DNA of 64,000 bases from an uncultured Prevotellaceae bacterium (GTDB taxonomy: Bacteria > Bacteroidota > Bacteroidia > Bacteroidales > Bacteroidaceae): the NCBI GenBank assembly GCA_937893145.1, contig CALBJW010000148.1, positions 42,049-106,048 on the forward strand, given 5' to 3'. Each line of letters opens with the position of its first letter. The stretch's first letter is position 1. This document shows, one piece after another, positions 46,801 to 54,974 of this stretch. Below the pieces are notes generated by a model. The model was not told the DNA's origin, did not search any database, and saw only the letters and a program-made list of their open reading frames with translations. Position numbers and translations under genes: made by a program.

Positions 46801-47081
46801 GTTACATTGGTGCAGGTGGTAGCAGTTCAAGTGCAACTCTCAAGAATATGTCATTCTTGAAGGTTGAGAAATCAGCGGGTGTCAAGATTATGAACGACAT
46901 CATCTCAGTTGACTTTGGTTATGGAGTTGATACAGATCCAACAGCAATCGAAATTGTCGGTTGGGATGGCAGCGAAATCAATAATGGCATTTACTACAAT
47001 CTTCGTGGTCAGGCTATCAATGGCAAGCCAGTGGTTCCTGGTATCTACATTAAGAACGGTAAGAAGTATTATGTAAAATAA
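40764..47081 (+). CDS. Giant secreted surface protein (2105 residues) with sorting-type C-terminus
   Basis: A signal peptide ends near residue 37 (GSAWAQ). An InlB-like repeat lies at about 505-575 (VTYELNGGQCDRMTDP, HTFIGWMNAAG, TLYALWYK). A segment at about 714-912 with ATWWNNFSPFYKI is homologous to one in the PL11 enzyme at 50312. Further beta-rich regions of unknown type follow. The last ~35 residues (GIYYNLRGQAINGKPVVPGIYIKNGKKYYVK in outline) resemble the type IX secretion C-terminal domain. No catalytic motif is recognised; it may bind glycans or host. A 55-residue protein follows 11 bases later. Confidence 0.82.
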   Translation: MKQKLQRLKGGRLGSQLFLKTFMLLAFMLSGVGSAWAQETISKKELFASATLTPVNGDDAYDLGSNGKVHYYAQGLKDGNGNFMTTTVGGKYFFKLNNNDIEVAHIKLQFNTGDVKAGDIITITCASVYNLNQNKTVGYKVGVSNTYESGAFNSEPLSLSHTVTANEIVTDGDKQYIRIYRGDMETGYNTITVTRTASFNYSVVAKHDGATLKTIASGSSETDVTVAYPRYILDGTTLYGIAHNASGDYWRTTVSSAAPTKELNYSETVSNVVFYTEGEEIAGFNGANNLTRASNGHMGYTSNSNADTYKNATTLNIGKYKIVARGVNGNAATRTCNFKVGSNVVYAFSIPNGTDINGTSTEFEVNSNNTQLSVACEGSSASGLDYFYIIKTGDLTPEVTLTSAASQTINASQTLSLGVNTKNVSFTTLELYSDAAHTNKLGFVGYNNPYTFNPAEGVKKGDDPNKGTNLKSGEGTYYFVFTGINSNGSNGWIETKVSYTVEVTAPGVTYELNGGQCDRMTDPLNQEVTLPRPTKAGHTFIGWMNAAGDITPTAGKAGETKTFNEAKTLYALWYKNNCEIDFTANGPLTGTPNKSGAAISETGLFIAGGTPVGNITINNTAIDSRFGIQTGTNWMYYNGGLYQFNTGNRSFGVKGCEGGDYITVVSSTNPNVNADDAELVSSEGNTYVYKVKKEGNVKFTPAKYTNIYSITVASPCPHTIWTNGNVADADHKATWWNNFSPFYKIEKGHSLNYKFTIHGGENSARNWAIIVQSIPKHNGDLGITGMAAERVIARADGNVWGSGVSENNNGAYNGPRLSGATVTFKKNGADMPWTGWSDGLDARDNGVFTNDMKEAVVDMTVEYGNDKVLKITATTVKNGNTYVLSITTVPLTEDVLYMALEADQSWIEGITHPIKFAETTPHTAITAAGTATYTQPALGAPEGTWVKYEVVEGADKTTVESASISQIDGSSEYTLNIKGKGKVTVRATCGGNTAEYVLDVDGLMFANPSPYEKHGTTSYDMVLDEAVSGVTFELVKYDTTPCLRNVTLTKNDDNKTCHITNIPNGADDGGIIVVRATKNNSDGTKTIADCCLTIAYDLHVWNMYSDPLVYGSLVEGNAGDVITGDPDLMNEKSRVGSAHYVIYDSSKSYTYVKPGDEDDPDAVDQAMTNNNRVEYNNWMDGQDYYRKENWFNAQNGIQTCNADGGEKDYDLLHRHWKFTYKTCSYDNGVRTYVNEPLFAYKNTVIGDNGRIIKQTAGLRFNAPSLKFGVSDNDTKNSEGGSVAIREQDRCVLLQVGSRLCIPRVQEGRYIRIHWYRHSDNNGDRVRITNGEDLDGRAINPEDVIRFTGSHYYNDHKGSFVFKVKKSDSALPQNYETADGKTYCDVFIDPYGIGWIEFYRIEIMDKFESELQLAEVDVADKITADQIRGKRTQADIGKPQATIDNWNSHDLNNVDSYNRTVFDAEKANHPVLASRLTSRIQTHAKGAGLVEYAPELYISGYAGHCFTWNGWLQTTLQVRRLDNKGTAECDGWNTHNDEYNMDNVVPAEPVWVGNNLKYTMHPLKHVKGEGNLVLTLRTHSGWPGEAHYTFDKREAIVAVGEYSVQDYPYTWDFTDYNFGLENAYYPIDANFGKTYTAMDKDNINVKKQYGYWEKDESDATIKKMGTYQTKISESFGTGAGSHKLYDESKRTNLPKFAQGSQLSLGTDGEKHTILETEGLRINIPAVDGANASSVKLVQKSTNNGYVDDGYLVVNGTVTIPEVDKDMYIFIKGTRPASASNTTASDTQFAPNVVKYNADADVTCYQATGGADGTKADVVLTFNGPATLYKIGVTNQKKAISYFGWSTESRAVNIDYNETRYFSANVESFYVHDATNWDHRSDNFNLDTDLEVRLQGTSAGVDDRLYIPQGTGIVMHDKDCTYDSKTLEDSGAGTSYVVPLFVNACNVPQTNTENYQNNILEASTNKDKETTTIYTSLESDNIQYYTMSNYYVGAKLADNAWSTGKFYTTTPRFYRYIGAGGSSSSATLKNMSFLKVEKSAGVKIMNDIISVDFGYGVDTDPTAIEIVGWDGSEINNGIYYNLRGQAINGKPVVPGIYIKNGKKYYVK

Positions 47082-47092
47082 TTGTAATAAAT

Positions 47093-47260
47093 ATGAAAAA
47101 AGTTTATATGATTCCAGCTGCTAAGGCTGTTAAGACACAGAAAACAAGTCTTATTATGACTAGCGGTGGTAAGGGTACTGGAGATTACTATTCAAAGGAA
47201 ATATCAGATGTTGATGCTGGTAAGGCAAATGATGATGACTTCTGGAGCACTTCGAAGTAA
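47093..47260 (+). CDS. Small 55-residue protein of the MKKxYxxP...DDxFWS family
   Basis: It starts at ATG 47093, 11 bases after the giant gene's stop, and ends at TAA 47258-47260. It begins MKKVYMIPAAKAVK, has a Gly-rich middle (SGGKGTG) and an acidic aromatic end (NDDDFWSTSK). A clear relative, with the same start and end pattern, follows the PL11 gene at 54975. There is no signal peptide or membrane segment. The layout recalls ribosomal-peptide precursors or small partners of a secreted protein, but no modifying enzyme is nearby and function is unknown. Confidence 0.7.
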   Translation: MKKVYMIPAAKAVKTQKTSLIMTSGGKGTGDYYSKEISDVDAGKANDDDFWSTSK

Positions 47261-47299
47261 TAGTCTTTGCTAAAACAGCAAACTAAAATACTCTCGCGA

Positions 47300-47338
47300 A
47301 AGCGTCAATCAAGCACAGTCTTGGTTGACGCTTTTTAA
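47300..47338 (+). terminator. Terminator after the giant gene operon
   Basis: AAGCGTCAATCAAG and CTTGGTTGACGCTT pair around a short loop, followed by TTT. Confidence 0.8.
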
Positions 47339-47398
47339 TTTTTGTTCGTTATAGTCCACTATTTTATTATGAGGGTTGTCAGTGTGAGAAAAATGTTG

Positions 47399-47406
47399 TA
47401 CTTTTG
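47399..47406 (+). promoter_or_regulatory. Promoter of the FISUMP gene
   Basis: TACTTTTG, 35 bases before the ATG at 47442. Confidence 0.6.
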
Positions 47407-47441
47407 CAAACAAATTAATATATATATAAAATAGGTATAAT

Positions 47442-48299
47442 ATGAAAAAGGTAGTATTCTCTTTGTTTTTGCTTTTCATTGCAACTTCTTTGAACGCACA
47501 GAAGATTCTTGTTGGTGATATGAACAACGACAATGAATTGGACATTAAGGATGTCACAGAACTTGTTAATGTCATCACTGGCAAGTCTGAAAAAAGATAT
47601 ATCTCTCCTGTTGAGGTGTTTATTCGTGAGAACAAACTTACTGGAAAGTTCAAGGTTGATGGTGTAGAGAAAAGTTACATTGGTGGAGAGTATGACCCTT
47701 ATAATGGACATGAATATATAGATCTTGGTTTGTCTGTTAAATGGGCATCGTGCAATATTGGCGCAAATAAACCAGAAGAATGTGGAAACTATTATGCATG
47801 GGGAGAAACTGCAACAAAGGAAAAATACGATTGGACATCGTACAAATATTGTGATGGCACATATTACACTATGAACAAGTATTGTACATCTTCTGGTTAT
47901 GGAAAAGTCGATGGTATGAGTACGCTTGACATTTCAGATGATGTGTCACATGAAGTATGGGGAGGTGAATGGAGATTGCCATCGTCTGATGATATTTACG
48001 AACTTCATAATAAGTGTAAATGGAATTGGACTGATAATTACAATGGAACAGGTATCGCCGGATTTGTAGTAACGAGCCAAGTAACTGGATATACTGATAG
48101 GTCAATATTCCTTCCTGCTGCAGGTTGTCGTAATGGCGAAAGTTTACTTAGGAAGGGTTCGTTAGGTTTGTATTGGGCAAATTCGCTCTGGCCAAGCATT
48201 TCATACGGAGCAACAACTCTTTATTTTACTGCTTATGGAATTGAAACCGATCTGAGTTATCGTAATTATGGAGTTCCCGTCCGAGCAGTCTGCAAATAA
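47442..48299 (+). CDS. Secreted protein with dockerin-like motif and FISUMP domain
   Basis: The 285-residue product has a signal peptide (1-19, SLNA). Next comes a calcium-loop segment DMNNDNELDIKDVTELVN like one half of a dockerin, then a domain beginning HEYIDLGLSVKWASCNIGA, the recognisable start of the Fibrobacter succinogenes major paralogous (FISUMP) family found widely in Bacteroidales surface proteins. It is probably exported and surface-linked. A terminator follows. Role unknown. Confidence 0.8.
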   Translation: MKKVVFSLFLLFIATSLNAQKILVGDMNNDNELDIKDVTELVNVITGKSEKRYISPVEVFIRENKLTGKFKVDGVEKSYIGGEYDPYNGHEYIDLGLSVKWASCNIGANKPEECGNYYAWGETATKEKYDWTSYKYCDGTYYTMNKYCTSSGYGKVDGMSTLDISDDVSHEVWGGEWRLPSSDDIYELHNKCKWNWTDNYNGTGIAGFVVTSQVTGYTDRSIFLPAAGCRNGESLLRKGSLGLYWANSLWPSISYGATTLYFTAYGIETDLSYRNYGVPVRAVCK

Positions 48300-48327
48300 T
48301 CCCTTTTTCGGAATACTCTATAAACGC

Positions 48328-48365
48328 AAAAAGTGGCAGGAGAAAGTTCTCTTGCCACTTTTTCT
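48328..48365. terminator. Terminator after the FISUMP gene
   Basis: AAAAAGTGGCA pairs with TGCCACTTTTT, both ends having A/T runs, so it can work in both directions. It marks the left boundary of the VirE element. Confidence 0.85.
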
Positions 48366-48512
48366 TTAAAAAATACCAAACATTCTACCAAAATGGGGGT
48401 AAGTGATTGATTTGGTGGTAAATAAATTGGTAGAGTGTTGCTCAAACACTCTACCAACATTCTACCAACACTCTACCAGTTTTTTGGGGGATGGGGATGG
48501 CACACCTCCTTT

Positions 48513-49688
48513 CTACGATGATACCGTTGGGATGGTGTCGTAGCAGCTGGTGCCGTGGATGAACTTCTGGCTGAAGCCGAGACTCTTGAGTTTGAGACCA
48601 ATCTGGATGGTGAAGGAGTGTGACTTCTTGACCAATGGGTACTGCTGCTCGAGTATCTCCATAATCTTCTTTACAGGCATCATCTTTGCTGCCTCGCCTT
48701 CCTGGGCGTGGCGGAAACAGGTCTCGAGCATGGTGCAGAGGTCCTGTTCCTGCTGGAACTGGGAGTTGACATGCTGAATCTGGAGGGTCTCCTCGTTGCT
48801 GAACCAGTAGCGGCACTTCTTCTCGACCACCTCCTCCATCACCTGGGCGTACATCTGCTCATAGTCGATGTCTGCTTCGTTGTCGATAATCGTGCCATTC
48901 GGAATGCGAATGCAGAGGTATCGGCGGCTACCCGTAGGGTCCTGAAGAGGATGAGGGTTGTTGGTGGTTGACACGAAGGATGCATAGCGCTTTCGGTCCT
49001 GCTGGTCGTGACCATAGATTTGGCGTCCGTTCACCTTCACCTTCGAAACGGTCTGCTTGATTTGTGGCTGCTGCGATGGGCGAATCTGATCGAGTTCATC
49101 GAGGTTGACAAGCAAGTTGTTGGTGAGTGCTATCTCCTTATCAAACTTATTGCTAAGGTTGATGTGGTCGAGGAAGAACTCGCTGAGGTGAGGAGGAAGG
49201 AGTCGGCGGCAGAAGGTACTCTTTCCGCAGCCCTGTTCCCCGATGAGGGTTGGGATGTTCTCGTTGGCATGGAGAGCATCAATGCCCAACCAGTGTGCCA
49301 CAGCCGAACGCATCCAGATGGAGCACCAGTAGATCTGTTCGGAGGTGATGCCCGGAATGCGTCCAAAGAGTTCTGCCACTCGGTTCTGCCCATCCCACTT
49401 AGGCAAGGTGTGCAACCAGTCGCAGATTGGGTCGTACTGCTGAATGTCTTCGGAGTCGATGTACTCCTGCACATTCTGCTTTACATTTACCACATCGTCG
49501 AGTTCCATCTTTACCTTGCGAATGATGGAGTTAAGCTTCTTGTTGCAGAGGGATGTGAATGTGTCTCCCTCCTCACGCGTGCGTACCTCTATCTTCTTAG
49601 AGAGTACGTTGAAGCGCAATTCATAATTTTGGTTGAGGTATTCTTCTATCATAAGAACACTCTCAGAAGTTGTGAGTTGATTACTCAT
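48513..49688 (-). CDS. VirE/VapE-family P-loop protein (DUF3874-like)
   Basis: The 391-residue product has a short N-terminal helical region. Then comes the VirE core: DWLHTLPKWDGQNRV, Walker A GEQGCGKST at 150-158, Walker B LLVNLDELD near 195 and an arginine-finger-like GSRRYLCI near 260. The family includes phage and island helicases/primases of superfamily 3 type. A C-terminal ~100-residue DNA-binding-like domain (SHSFTIQIGLKLKSLGFSQK) fits DUF3874. It would unwind or initiate replication of the element (inference). A promoter lies 67 bases upstream and iterons flank both ends. Confidence 0.82.
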   Translation of the reverse strand: MSNQLTTSESVLMIEEYLNQNYELRFNVLSKKIEVRTREEGDTFTSLCNKKLNSIIRKVKMELDDVVNVKQNVQEYIDSEDIQQYDPICDWLHTLPKWDGQNRVAELFGRIPGITSEQIYWCSIWMRSAVAHWLGIDALHANENIPTLIGEQGCGKSTFCRRLLPPHLSEFFLDHINLSNKFDKEIALTNNLLVNLDELDQIRPSQQPQIKQTVSKVKVNGRQIYGHDQQDRKRYASFVSTTNNPHPLQDPTGSRRYLCIRIPNGTIIDNEADIDYEQMYAQVMEEVVEKKCRYWFSNEETLQIQHVNSQFQQEQDLCTMLETCFRHAQEGEAAKMMPVKKIMEILEQQYPLVKKSHSFTIQIGLKLKSLGFSQKFIHGTSCYDTIPTVSS

Positions 49689-49754
49689 TTTTAAAATTGT
49701 TTTTTAATTGTTTATAAATTATGTTATGCACTCGGCTCGTCCCGAAATGCATTG

Positions 49755-49762
49755 CAAAAGTA
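49755..49762 (-). promoter_or_regulatory. Promoter of the VirE-like gene
   Basis: TACTTTTG on the minus strand, 67 bases before the start codon. Confidence 0.6.
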
Positions 49763-50238
49763 GTATAAAAATGAGAGGGATGCCGACTTTTCCCGATTGT
49801 GGAAAAGGAAAAAGCGTGATATTGGGAACTGAATGGGGGATTATTGGGAAAAGTATTGGGAACTATGTTGGGAGAAAGGATGAAGTTGAGGAGGTGGAGT
49901 GGTAGAGAGCAGGTAGAGTGTTGGTAGAATGTTGGTAGAGTGTTGGGGCATCATTCTACCAAGATATATGGGTGGTAGTCAGTGGGTTAGGTGTTGTTTG
50001 GTGGAATGTTTGAAGAAAACGCTAAAAACACCCATTTTTATTGATAGTATGTTTGATGAAAAACATGCAGAGGAATGGGGCAAAACATACGGAAGAATGA
50101 GGTGATTTATGCGGTCGATTTGCTTCATTTCACCTAATGTGTAATCTGCATGGTGCTTTTTTTGATGATTAATGACTATTATCGTCGTGTTTATATCAAA
50201 ATGCCTTGTTTCTGAGCGATTAGTTTTGGAAAAAGTGC

Positions 50239-50246
50239 TATATTTG
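50239..50246 (+). promoter_or_regulatory. Promoter of the PL11 gene
   Basis: TATATTTG with an upstream TTTTGG near 50224, about 66 bases before the ATG at 50312. Confidence 0.55.
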
Positions 50247-50311
50247 CACCTTATATAATAATCTCTTAACCATTTAGCGCGACAAAGCAAAAATAAAATT
50301 ATAATATCGTT

Positions 50312-53300
50312 ATGAAGACAAAATTTCTATTTGTTCTTCTTTCTCTGTTCCTTTGTGGAAGCATTTCTTATGCTCAGAGAAAGACAGATAACCTGAACCG
50401 AGGTCTTGTGGCTGTTGTGCCAAAGAGTGGTAGTGGTATCTTCTTGAGCTGGCGAGTCCAGGCTGATGAGTACTATGATGTCACTTACAATGTGTACCGA
50501 AATGGTACAAAACTTAATTCAGAGCCTCTTAATGTATCAAACTATTATGATGCGAGTGGTTCGGCTTCCAATACCTATACGGTTAAGGCTGTAGTTAAGG
50601 GTGTGGAAGAAAGTGCCGGTGAGAGTGCTAAGGTGTTTAAGGAAGGAGTTAGTGGTAATGCTCCTGCATATCTTTCATTCACTCTTGAAGATGTTTATGA
50701 CAGAAAAGGCAATCTTGTTTATTGTTCTTGTGGAAAACATACGCCTGATGCTGCCTACGCTCAAAACTATGTGATAAATGAAGCTTCAGTTGCTGACTTG
50801 GATGGTGATGGCGAGATAGAGCTTATGGTAAAGCGTATAAATGATACAGATGCAAATATCTCTTCGATGTTTAATAATGAAATGTATTCTGTATCAAACG
50901 ATCGTGCATATACTTTTATTGAAGTCTATAAGCTTGATGGTACTCGTCTTTGGTGGATTGATTGTGGTCCAAATATGGTGAGTCTCAGTACTACAGAATT
51001 AAACTGTATCGCTTATGATTGGGATATGGACGGAAAGGCAGAATTCCTTATGCGTGGCGCTGACAATATGATTATACATACAAAGGATGGAAAAAAGATA
51101 TATGTAGGTGATCCAACAGTGAATACGCGCAATGACATTAGTAGTCATACAGATGGTCAATACGCTTGGACAAGAACAGGTAATGAATACCTTGTTTATC
51201 TTAATGGTGATACTGGTCTTCCATTTAGATCTACGACAGCCTATTCTGATGGTAGTAAATATACTCCTATGACTTACCCTTTGTTGCGTCTTGAGACAGG
51301 TGAAAATTTGGCAGTAGCATGGGGAGAAGGTAATACTGGTCGTGCTTATGGTCATAGAGCAAGTAAATATTTCATGGGTGCTCCTTATTTGGATGGCAGA
51401 AAGCCTTCTTTATTCCTGGGTCGTGGTATCTACACTCGAATAAAGATGATTACCATGAATGTTAATGAACAGCATGAATGGGTTGAGAATTGGAGATGGA
51501 ATAGTCAAAGATACTCTTATGGACAATCTGGAATAACAACTGACCCTTGGTATGCTCAGGGTAATCATAATTTTGTAATTGCAGATGTTGATGGTGACGG
51601 TAAAGACGAAATTGTATATGGTTCTATGACTATTGATGACAATGGTCTGGGGCTCTCTACTACAGGTCTTGGTCATGGCGATGCTATGCATGTAGGTGAT
51701 CTTGATCCTTTCCATAAAGGTATTGAGGTTTTTGCTTGCAACGAGGATAAGCCATCTAATAACTATAGAGATGGTGTAACTTCTGAAATTATGTTTAGAA
51801 CAGGTCCAACTTATAAATCTGATGGATCAGTAAGAGATGATGGTCGATGCATGGCTGCAAATGTAACAAATAAATATCCTGGTAGCGTTTTGAAATCAAG
51901 TTATTCGGGTTATATTAGTTCCACTGCAGCATCGCTTGCACATAGAAAGTCGGGAACTACTACTGAGGGTGAATATTCAGGTTATGCCCCAAAGAAATTT
52001 GCTCTTAACTTCAGAATATTTTGGGATGGCGACTTGCTTGATGAGACTATGGATGGTGATGAAACCGAGGGCAATGCTATGGTTATGAAGGGTGATGAGA
52101 ATGAGCCAATCATGTCAACAACTGGTTGCAAACTTGTGAACTGGACAAAGAACAACCCAACTTTTCAGGGAGATATTCTTGGTGACTGGCGCGAGGAGTT
52201 AATCATGCGTACTGCTGATAATAATCAGATTCGTATTTACACTACTGATATTCCAACTGAGTATCGCATTCCATCTCTTTGGTACGATCATCAGTATCGC
52301 AATGGCATGGTGACTCAGACCTTAGTATATAATCAGCCACCTCATCCAAGCTTTTTCCTTGGAGAGTTGGAAGGAATAACTGTAGCTCCTCCTCCATTGA
52401 CTACAAAGAATAAGATTGAAGCTGTTTCACCTATCACTTCTACTACATACGATGGTAAAGATGTTCTGATTTCTAGTGCTGGCACATATACGATAGAAAA
52501 ATTGGCACTAAATTCTTTGACAGTAAATACTCCATCAAATTCAACAACTACGCTGAATTTCACTTCAGCTAGTGCTGGTTTAGGTGGAAATATGAAGTTA
52601 GTAAAGCAAGGTGAGGGAACACTTGTGTTACCTAAAAAGACTTCTGGTTATTCAGGAGTGTCAGAAATCTGGGGCGGAACTTTGTTTAAGCCAGAATGTA
52701 ATATTGGAAATACACAGTTCAATGTTAAGAGATTTACAAAGTTGATATCTTCTTCGCCAACAGGAACTAATATCACAATGGAATATGGGTCAGAATTGCA
52801 TATTAGTACAAAAAATAGTACAGTAATTAACAGTAATTATGCTGTGCTTTCGACAGGTTCTCTTAATGTTAAAGAAGGTGCAAGAGTATTGTTTGATATA
52901 AATGGAACAGATGGTGCCACAGATGTTCTTAATATTACAAATGCTCTTACAATCCAGAGACAGAACTGGGTGTATGGTCCAGAATATCTTCAGCCTATAT
53001 TCCAGATTAACTCACCCTCAACTCTCATACCGGGTGAATATCCTCTTGCTACAGCAGGAAGTATAAATGGAAACATTGATGACATTCTTATCGAATGTGC
53101 TAGTATTCCTGCAGATAAGGTTGCATATTTGAAATATAGAAATAACACAATTTACCTTGTTATCGATGATGAGCCTTCTGATGTTACACCTCATCCAGAT
53201 AATGCTATAGTTGTGGGAACTGAGAAGAATAACTCTACATGGTGGTCAGAGTTCTCACCATATTACAGTATAAATGAAGGTGAAACTTTCCATATTGAAT

Positions 53301-54952
53301 TCCGCAACTATAATAATCCAAATAATGAGATTTGGAATAATTGGGTTCTGCTCTGTACTAATGACAAAGATAGAGGAGAGGATGGATATGCAGAGAAGTT
53401 CGCGCTTAGATCAGATAACTACGGTTGGGGTCCTGACTATGATGTGAATAACAGAAACTGGGGGGCAGAATCATGGACTAACTTCCAGAATGATCTTAAT
53501 GGCGCATGGGTAACTATTGATGCCACTTATAACAACTCGACTATTGAAATTACAAAAACAGTTACCACTCTTGACGGTTCAAAAACTTATACTGATACAT
53601 TTGTGGATAAAAATGTTAGCGATGATGTGATTCGTTTCTTCTTGACTGTAGAAAACTCTCATATCGCAATTGATCCAGATAAGGTTGTGGATACAGTTGA
53701 GGATATCTTTGTTGATGCGATAAAACTTGATTTTGAAGATGAAGGATATAAGATATCTGACTGGAAAGTAGCGACATCGAATCGATTAACAGTTTCAAGA
53801 TCTGAGTTGGCTGATGGCAGTCATGCTTTGTGGCTTCAAGATGTAGGTGGTACGGGTAATAATGGTACGAATGTGTCATTTACATTACCTTCTTCATCTA
53901 TATATGATAGTTCAGAAGAGTATTTGTTAGAATTCGACTTTGCACAAACTGCAAGTAACGAAAAGGATTCTTACCTTCAATTGAGAGCATCCGATAATTC
54001 CGAGATTGTGTCTTTCTGGGTGACAAATGGCTCTAGCATAGGAACTATAAGAGTCGGTTCTAATGTGTTAGCGTCATATACTACTCATAATTATAGAGGT
54101 ACAGAGCCTTCTTTCTTTAATCATGTGGTAATTAAGGGTAATAATGATGGACTTATTCTTACTTTGTATGATTATGATGGTACCGAGACCACCATACAAA
54201 TTTCTCAGACATTCAAGAAAATTACAAAAATATATTATGAAGATGGAAGAACATTGTCTCAGTTCAAGATAGATGATATAGTTGTGTCTTGTAAGATTTC
54301 CTCTGTTGATATTACTGACACTTCTCTTCCTTCTCATATAACAGGTCATTACGATCAAGTTAATGTGTCTCGTTCTCTCGTGGCTGGCTACAATACATTC
54401 TGCATTCCTATTAACACAACTCCTGAAGTAGTAGGTGGAGAAGGCGCAAAGGCATATACATTGTCAAATGCAACACTTGCCGATGATACTTACATTCTTG
54501 AGTTTGAAAGAGTTTATTCTATTACAGCTAATAAACCTTATCTTCTCTGGATGCCTGAAGCAAAAGTTGTGCCAAACTTTTCTGATGTAACTCTCTATGA
54601 GGCAAAATCGGAAGTAAAATCAGTTGGTGGATGGCAATTCGTAAGCAACTATGTACCTCAGTTCAGTACAGCAGGCAAATATTTGGTAGCAGGTGATCAA
54701 ATTCGTTTAGGAGGTGCAAGCTCGTATGTCAATGGTATGCGTGCATATCTTGAAGCTCCTGTTCGGAATGCGAAGGTTAGAGCGGCATTTAATGATAATT
54801 CAGCGACACCGTTGGAATCAGTAATTGTTTCTGATGGAAATGAGGGCGAGGTTATCTATAATGTAAGCGGTATCCGTATGCGCGAGGTTAAGACTGGTAT
54901 CAATATTGTTCGCAAGGGCGATGGTACTATGTATAAAGTATATGTAAAGTAA
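50312..54952 (+). CDS. Rhamnogalacturonan lyase (PL11) with accessory domains and sorting-type C-terminus
   Basis: The 1546-residue enzyme has a signal peptide (1-21). The PL11 beta-propeller spans about residues 25-690 (RGLVAVVPKSGSGIFLSWR, ADLDGDGEIELMVKR, HGDAMHVGDLDP, GDWREELIMRT) and cuts the pectin rhamnogalacturonan I backbone. Next comes a beta-strand segment like autotransporter-associated repeats (KLVKQGEGTLVL). A region at about 965-1130 with TWWSEFSPYYSI is shared with the giant protein, and a further jelly-roll-like region follows. The tail (IYNVSGIRMREV..YKVYVK) is type IX secretion-like. Usual PL11 enzymes are about 620 residues, so over half is accessory. A 57-residue protein follows. 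Confidence 0.88.
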   Translation: MKTKFLFVLLSLFLCGSISYAQRKTDNLNRGLVAVVPKSGSGIFLSWRVQADEYYDVTYNVYRNGTKLNSEPLNVSNYYDASGSASNTYTVKAVVKGVEESAGESAKVFKEGVSGNAPAYLSFTLEDVYDRKGNLVYCSCGKHTPDAAYAQNYVINEASVADLDGDGEIELMVKRINDTDANISSMFNNEMYSVSNDRAYTFIEVYKLDGTRLWWIDCGPNMVSLSTTELNCIAYDWDMDGKAEFLMRGADNMIIHTKDGKKIYVGDPTVNTRNDISSHTDGQYAWTRTGNEYLVYLNGDTGLPFRSTTAYSDGSKYTPMTYPLLRLETGENLAVAWGEGNTGRAYGHRASKYFMGAPYLDGRKPSLFLGRGIYTRIKMITMNVNEQHEWVENWRWNSQRYSYGQSGITTDPWYAQGNHNFVIADVDGDGKDEIVYGSMTIDDNGLGLSTTGLGHGDAMHVGDLDPFHKGIEVFACNEDKPSNNYRDGVTSEIMFRTGPTYKSDGSVRDDGRCMAANVTNKYPGSVLKSSYSGYISSTAASLAHRKSGTTTEGEYSGYAPKKFALNFRIFWDGDLLDETMDGDETEGNAMVMKGDENEPIMSTTGCKLVNWTKNNPTFQGDILGDWREELIMRTADNNQIRIYTTDIPTEYRIPSLWYDHQYRNGMVTQTLVYNQPPHPSFFLGELEGITVAPPPLTTKNKIEAVSPITSTTYDGKDVLISSAGTYTIEKLALNSLTVNTPSNSTTTLNFTSASAGLGGNMKLVKQGEGTLVLPKKTSGYSGVSEIWGGTLFKPECNIGNTQFNVKRFTKLISSSPTGTNITMEYGSELHISTKNSTVINSNYAVLSTGSLNVKEGARVLFDINGTDGATDVLNITNALTIQRQNWVYGPEYLQPIFQINSPSTLIPGEYPLATAGSINGNIDDILIECASIPADKVAYLKYRNNTIYLVIDDEPSDVTPHPDNAIVVGTEKNNSTWWSEFSPYYSINEGETFHIEFRNYNNPNNEIWNNWVLLCTNDKDRGEDGYAEKFALRSDNYGWGPDYDVNNRNWGAESWTNFQNDLNGAWVTIDATYNNSTIEITKTVTTLDGSKTYTDTFVDKNVSDDVIRFFLTVENSHIAIDPDKVVDTVEDIFVDAIKLDFEDEGYKISDWKVATSNRLTVSRSELADGSHALWLQDVGGTGNNGTNVSFTLPSSSIYDSSEEYLLEFDFAQTASNEKDSYLQLRASDNSEIVSFWVTNGSSIGTIRVGSNVLASYTTHNYRGTEPSFFNHVVIKGNNDGLILTLYDYDGTETTIQISQTFKKITKIYYEDGRTLSQFKIDDIVVSCKISSVDITDTSLPSHITGHYDQVNVSRSLVAGYNTFCIPINTTPEVVGGEGAKAYTLSNATLADDTYILEFERVYSITANKPYLLWMPEAKVVPNFSDVTLYEAKSEVKSVGGWQFVSNYVPQFSTAGKYLVAGDQIRLGGASSYVNGMRAYLEAPVRNAKVRAAFNDNSATPLESVIVSDGNEGEVIYNVSGIRMREVKTGINIVRKGDGTMYKVYVK

Positions 54953-54974
54953 TAACTCTAAAAATTAGCGTAAA

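Larger units (their letters stand above)
48370..50105 (-). mobile_element. VirE-like iteron element (complete copy)
   Basis: A single VirE/VapE-type gene is flanked on the left (48370-48505) and right (49895-50105) by arrays of the 11-base unit TTGGTAGAGTG or TTGGTAGAATG in both orientations. The same flanks occur joined, inverted and without the gene at 340-656. The layout resembles a replication initiator with its iterons. No integrase or transposase is present. The stretch from 49763 to 49894 holds nothing recognisable beyond the virE promoter region. Confidence 0.65.

Noticed and set aside
48380..48480. Possible CRISPR array in the TTGGTAGAGTG repeats
   Set aside because: Units are 11 bases, occur on both strands with no regular unique spacers, and no cas genes are present.
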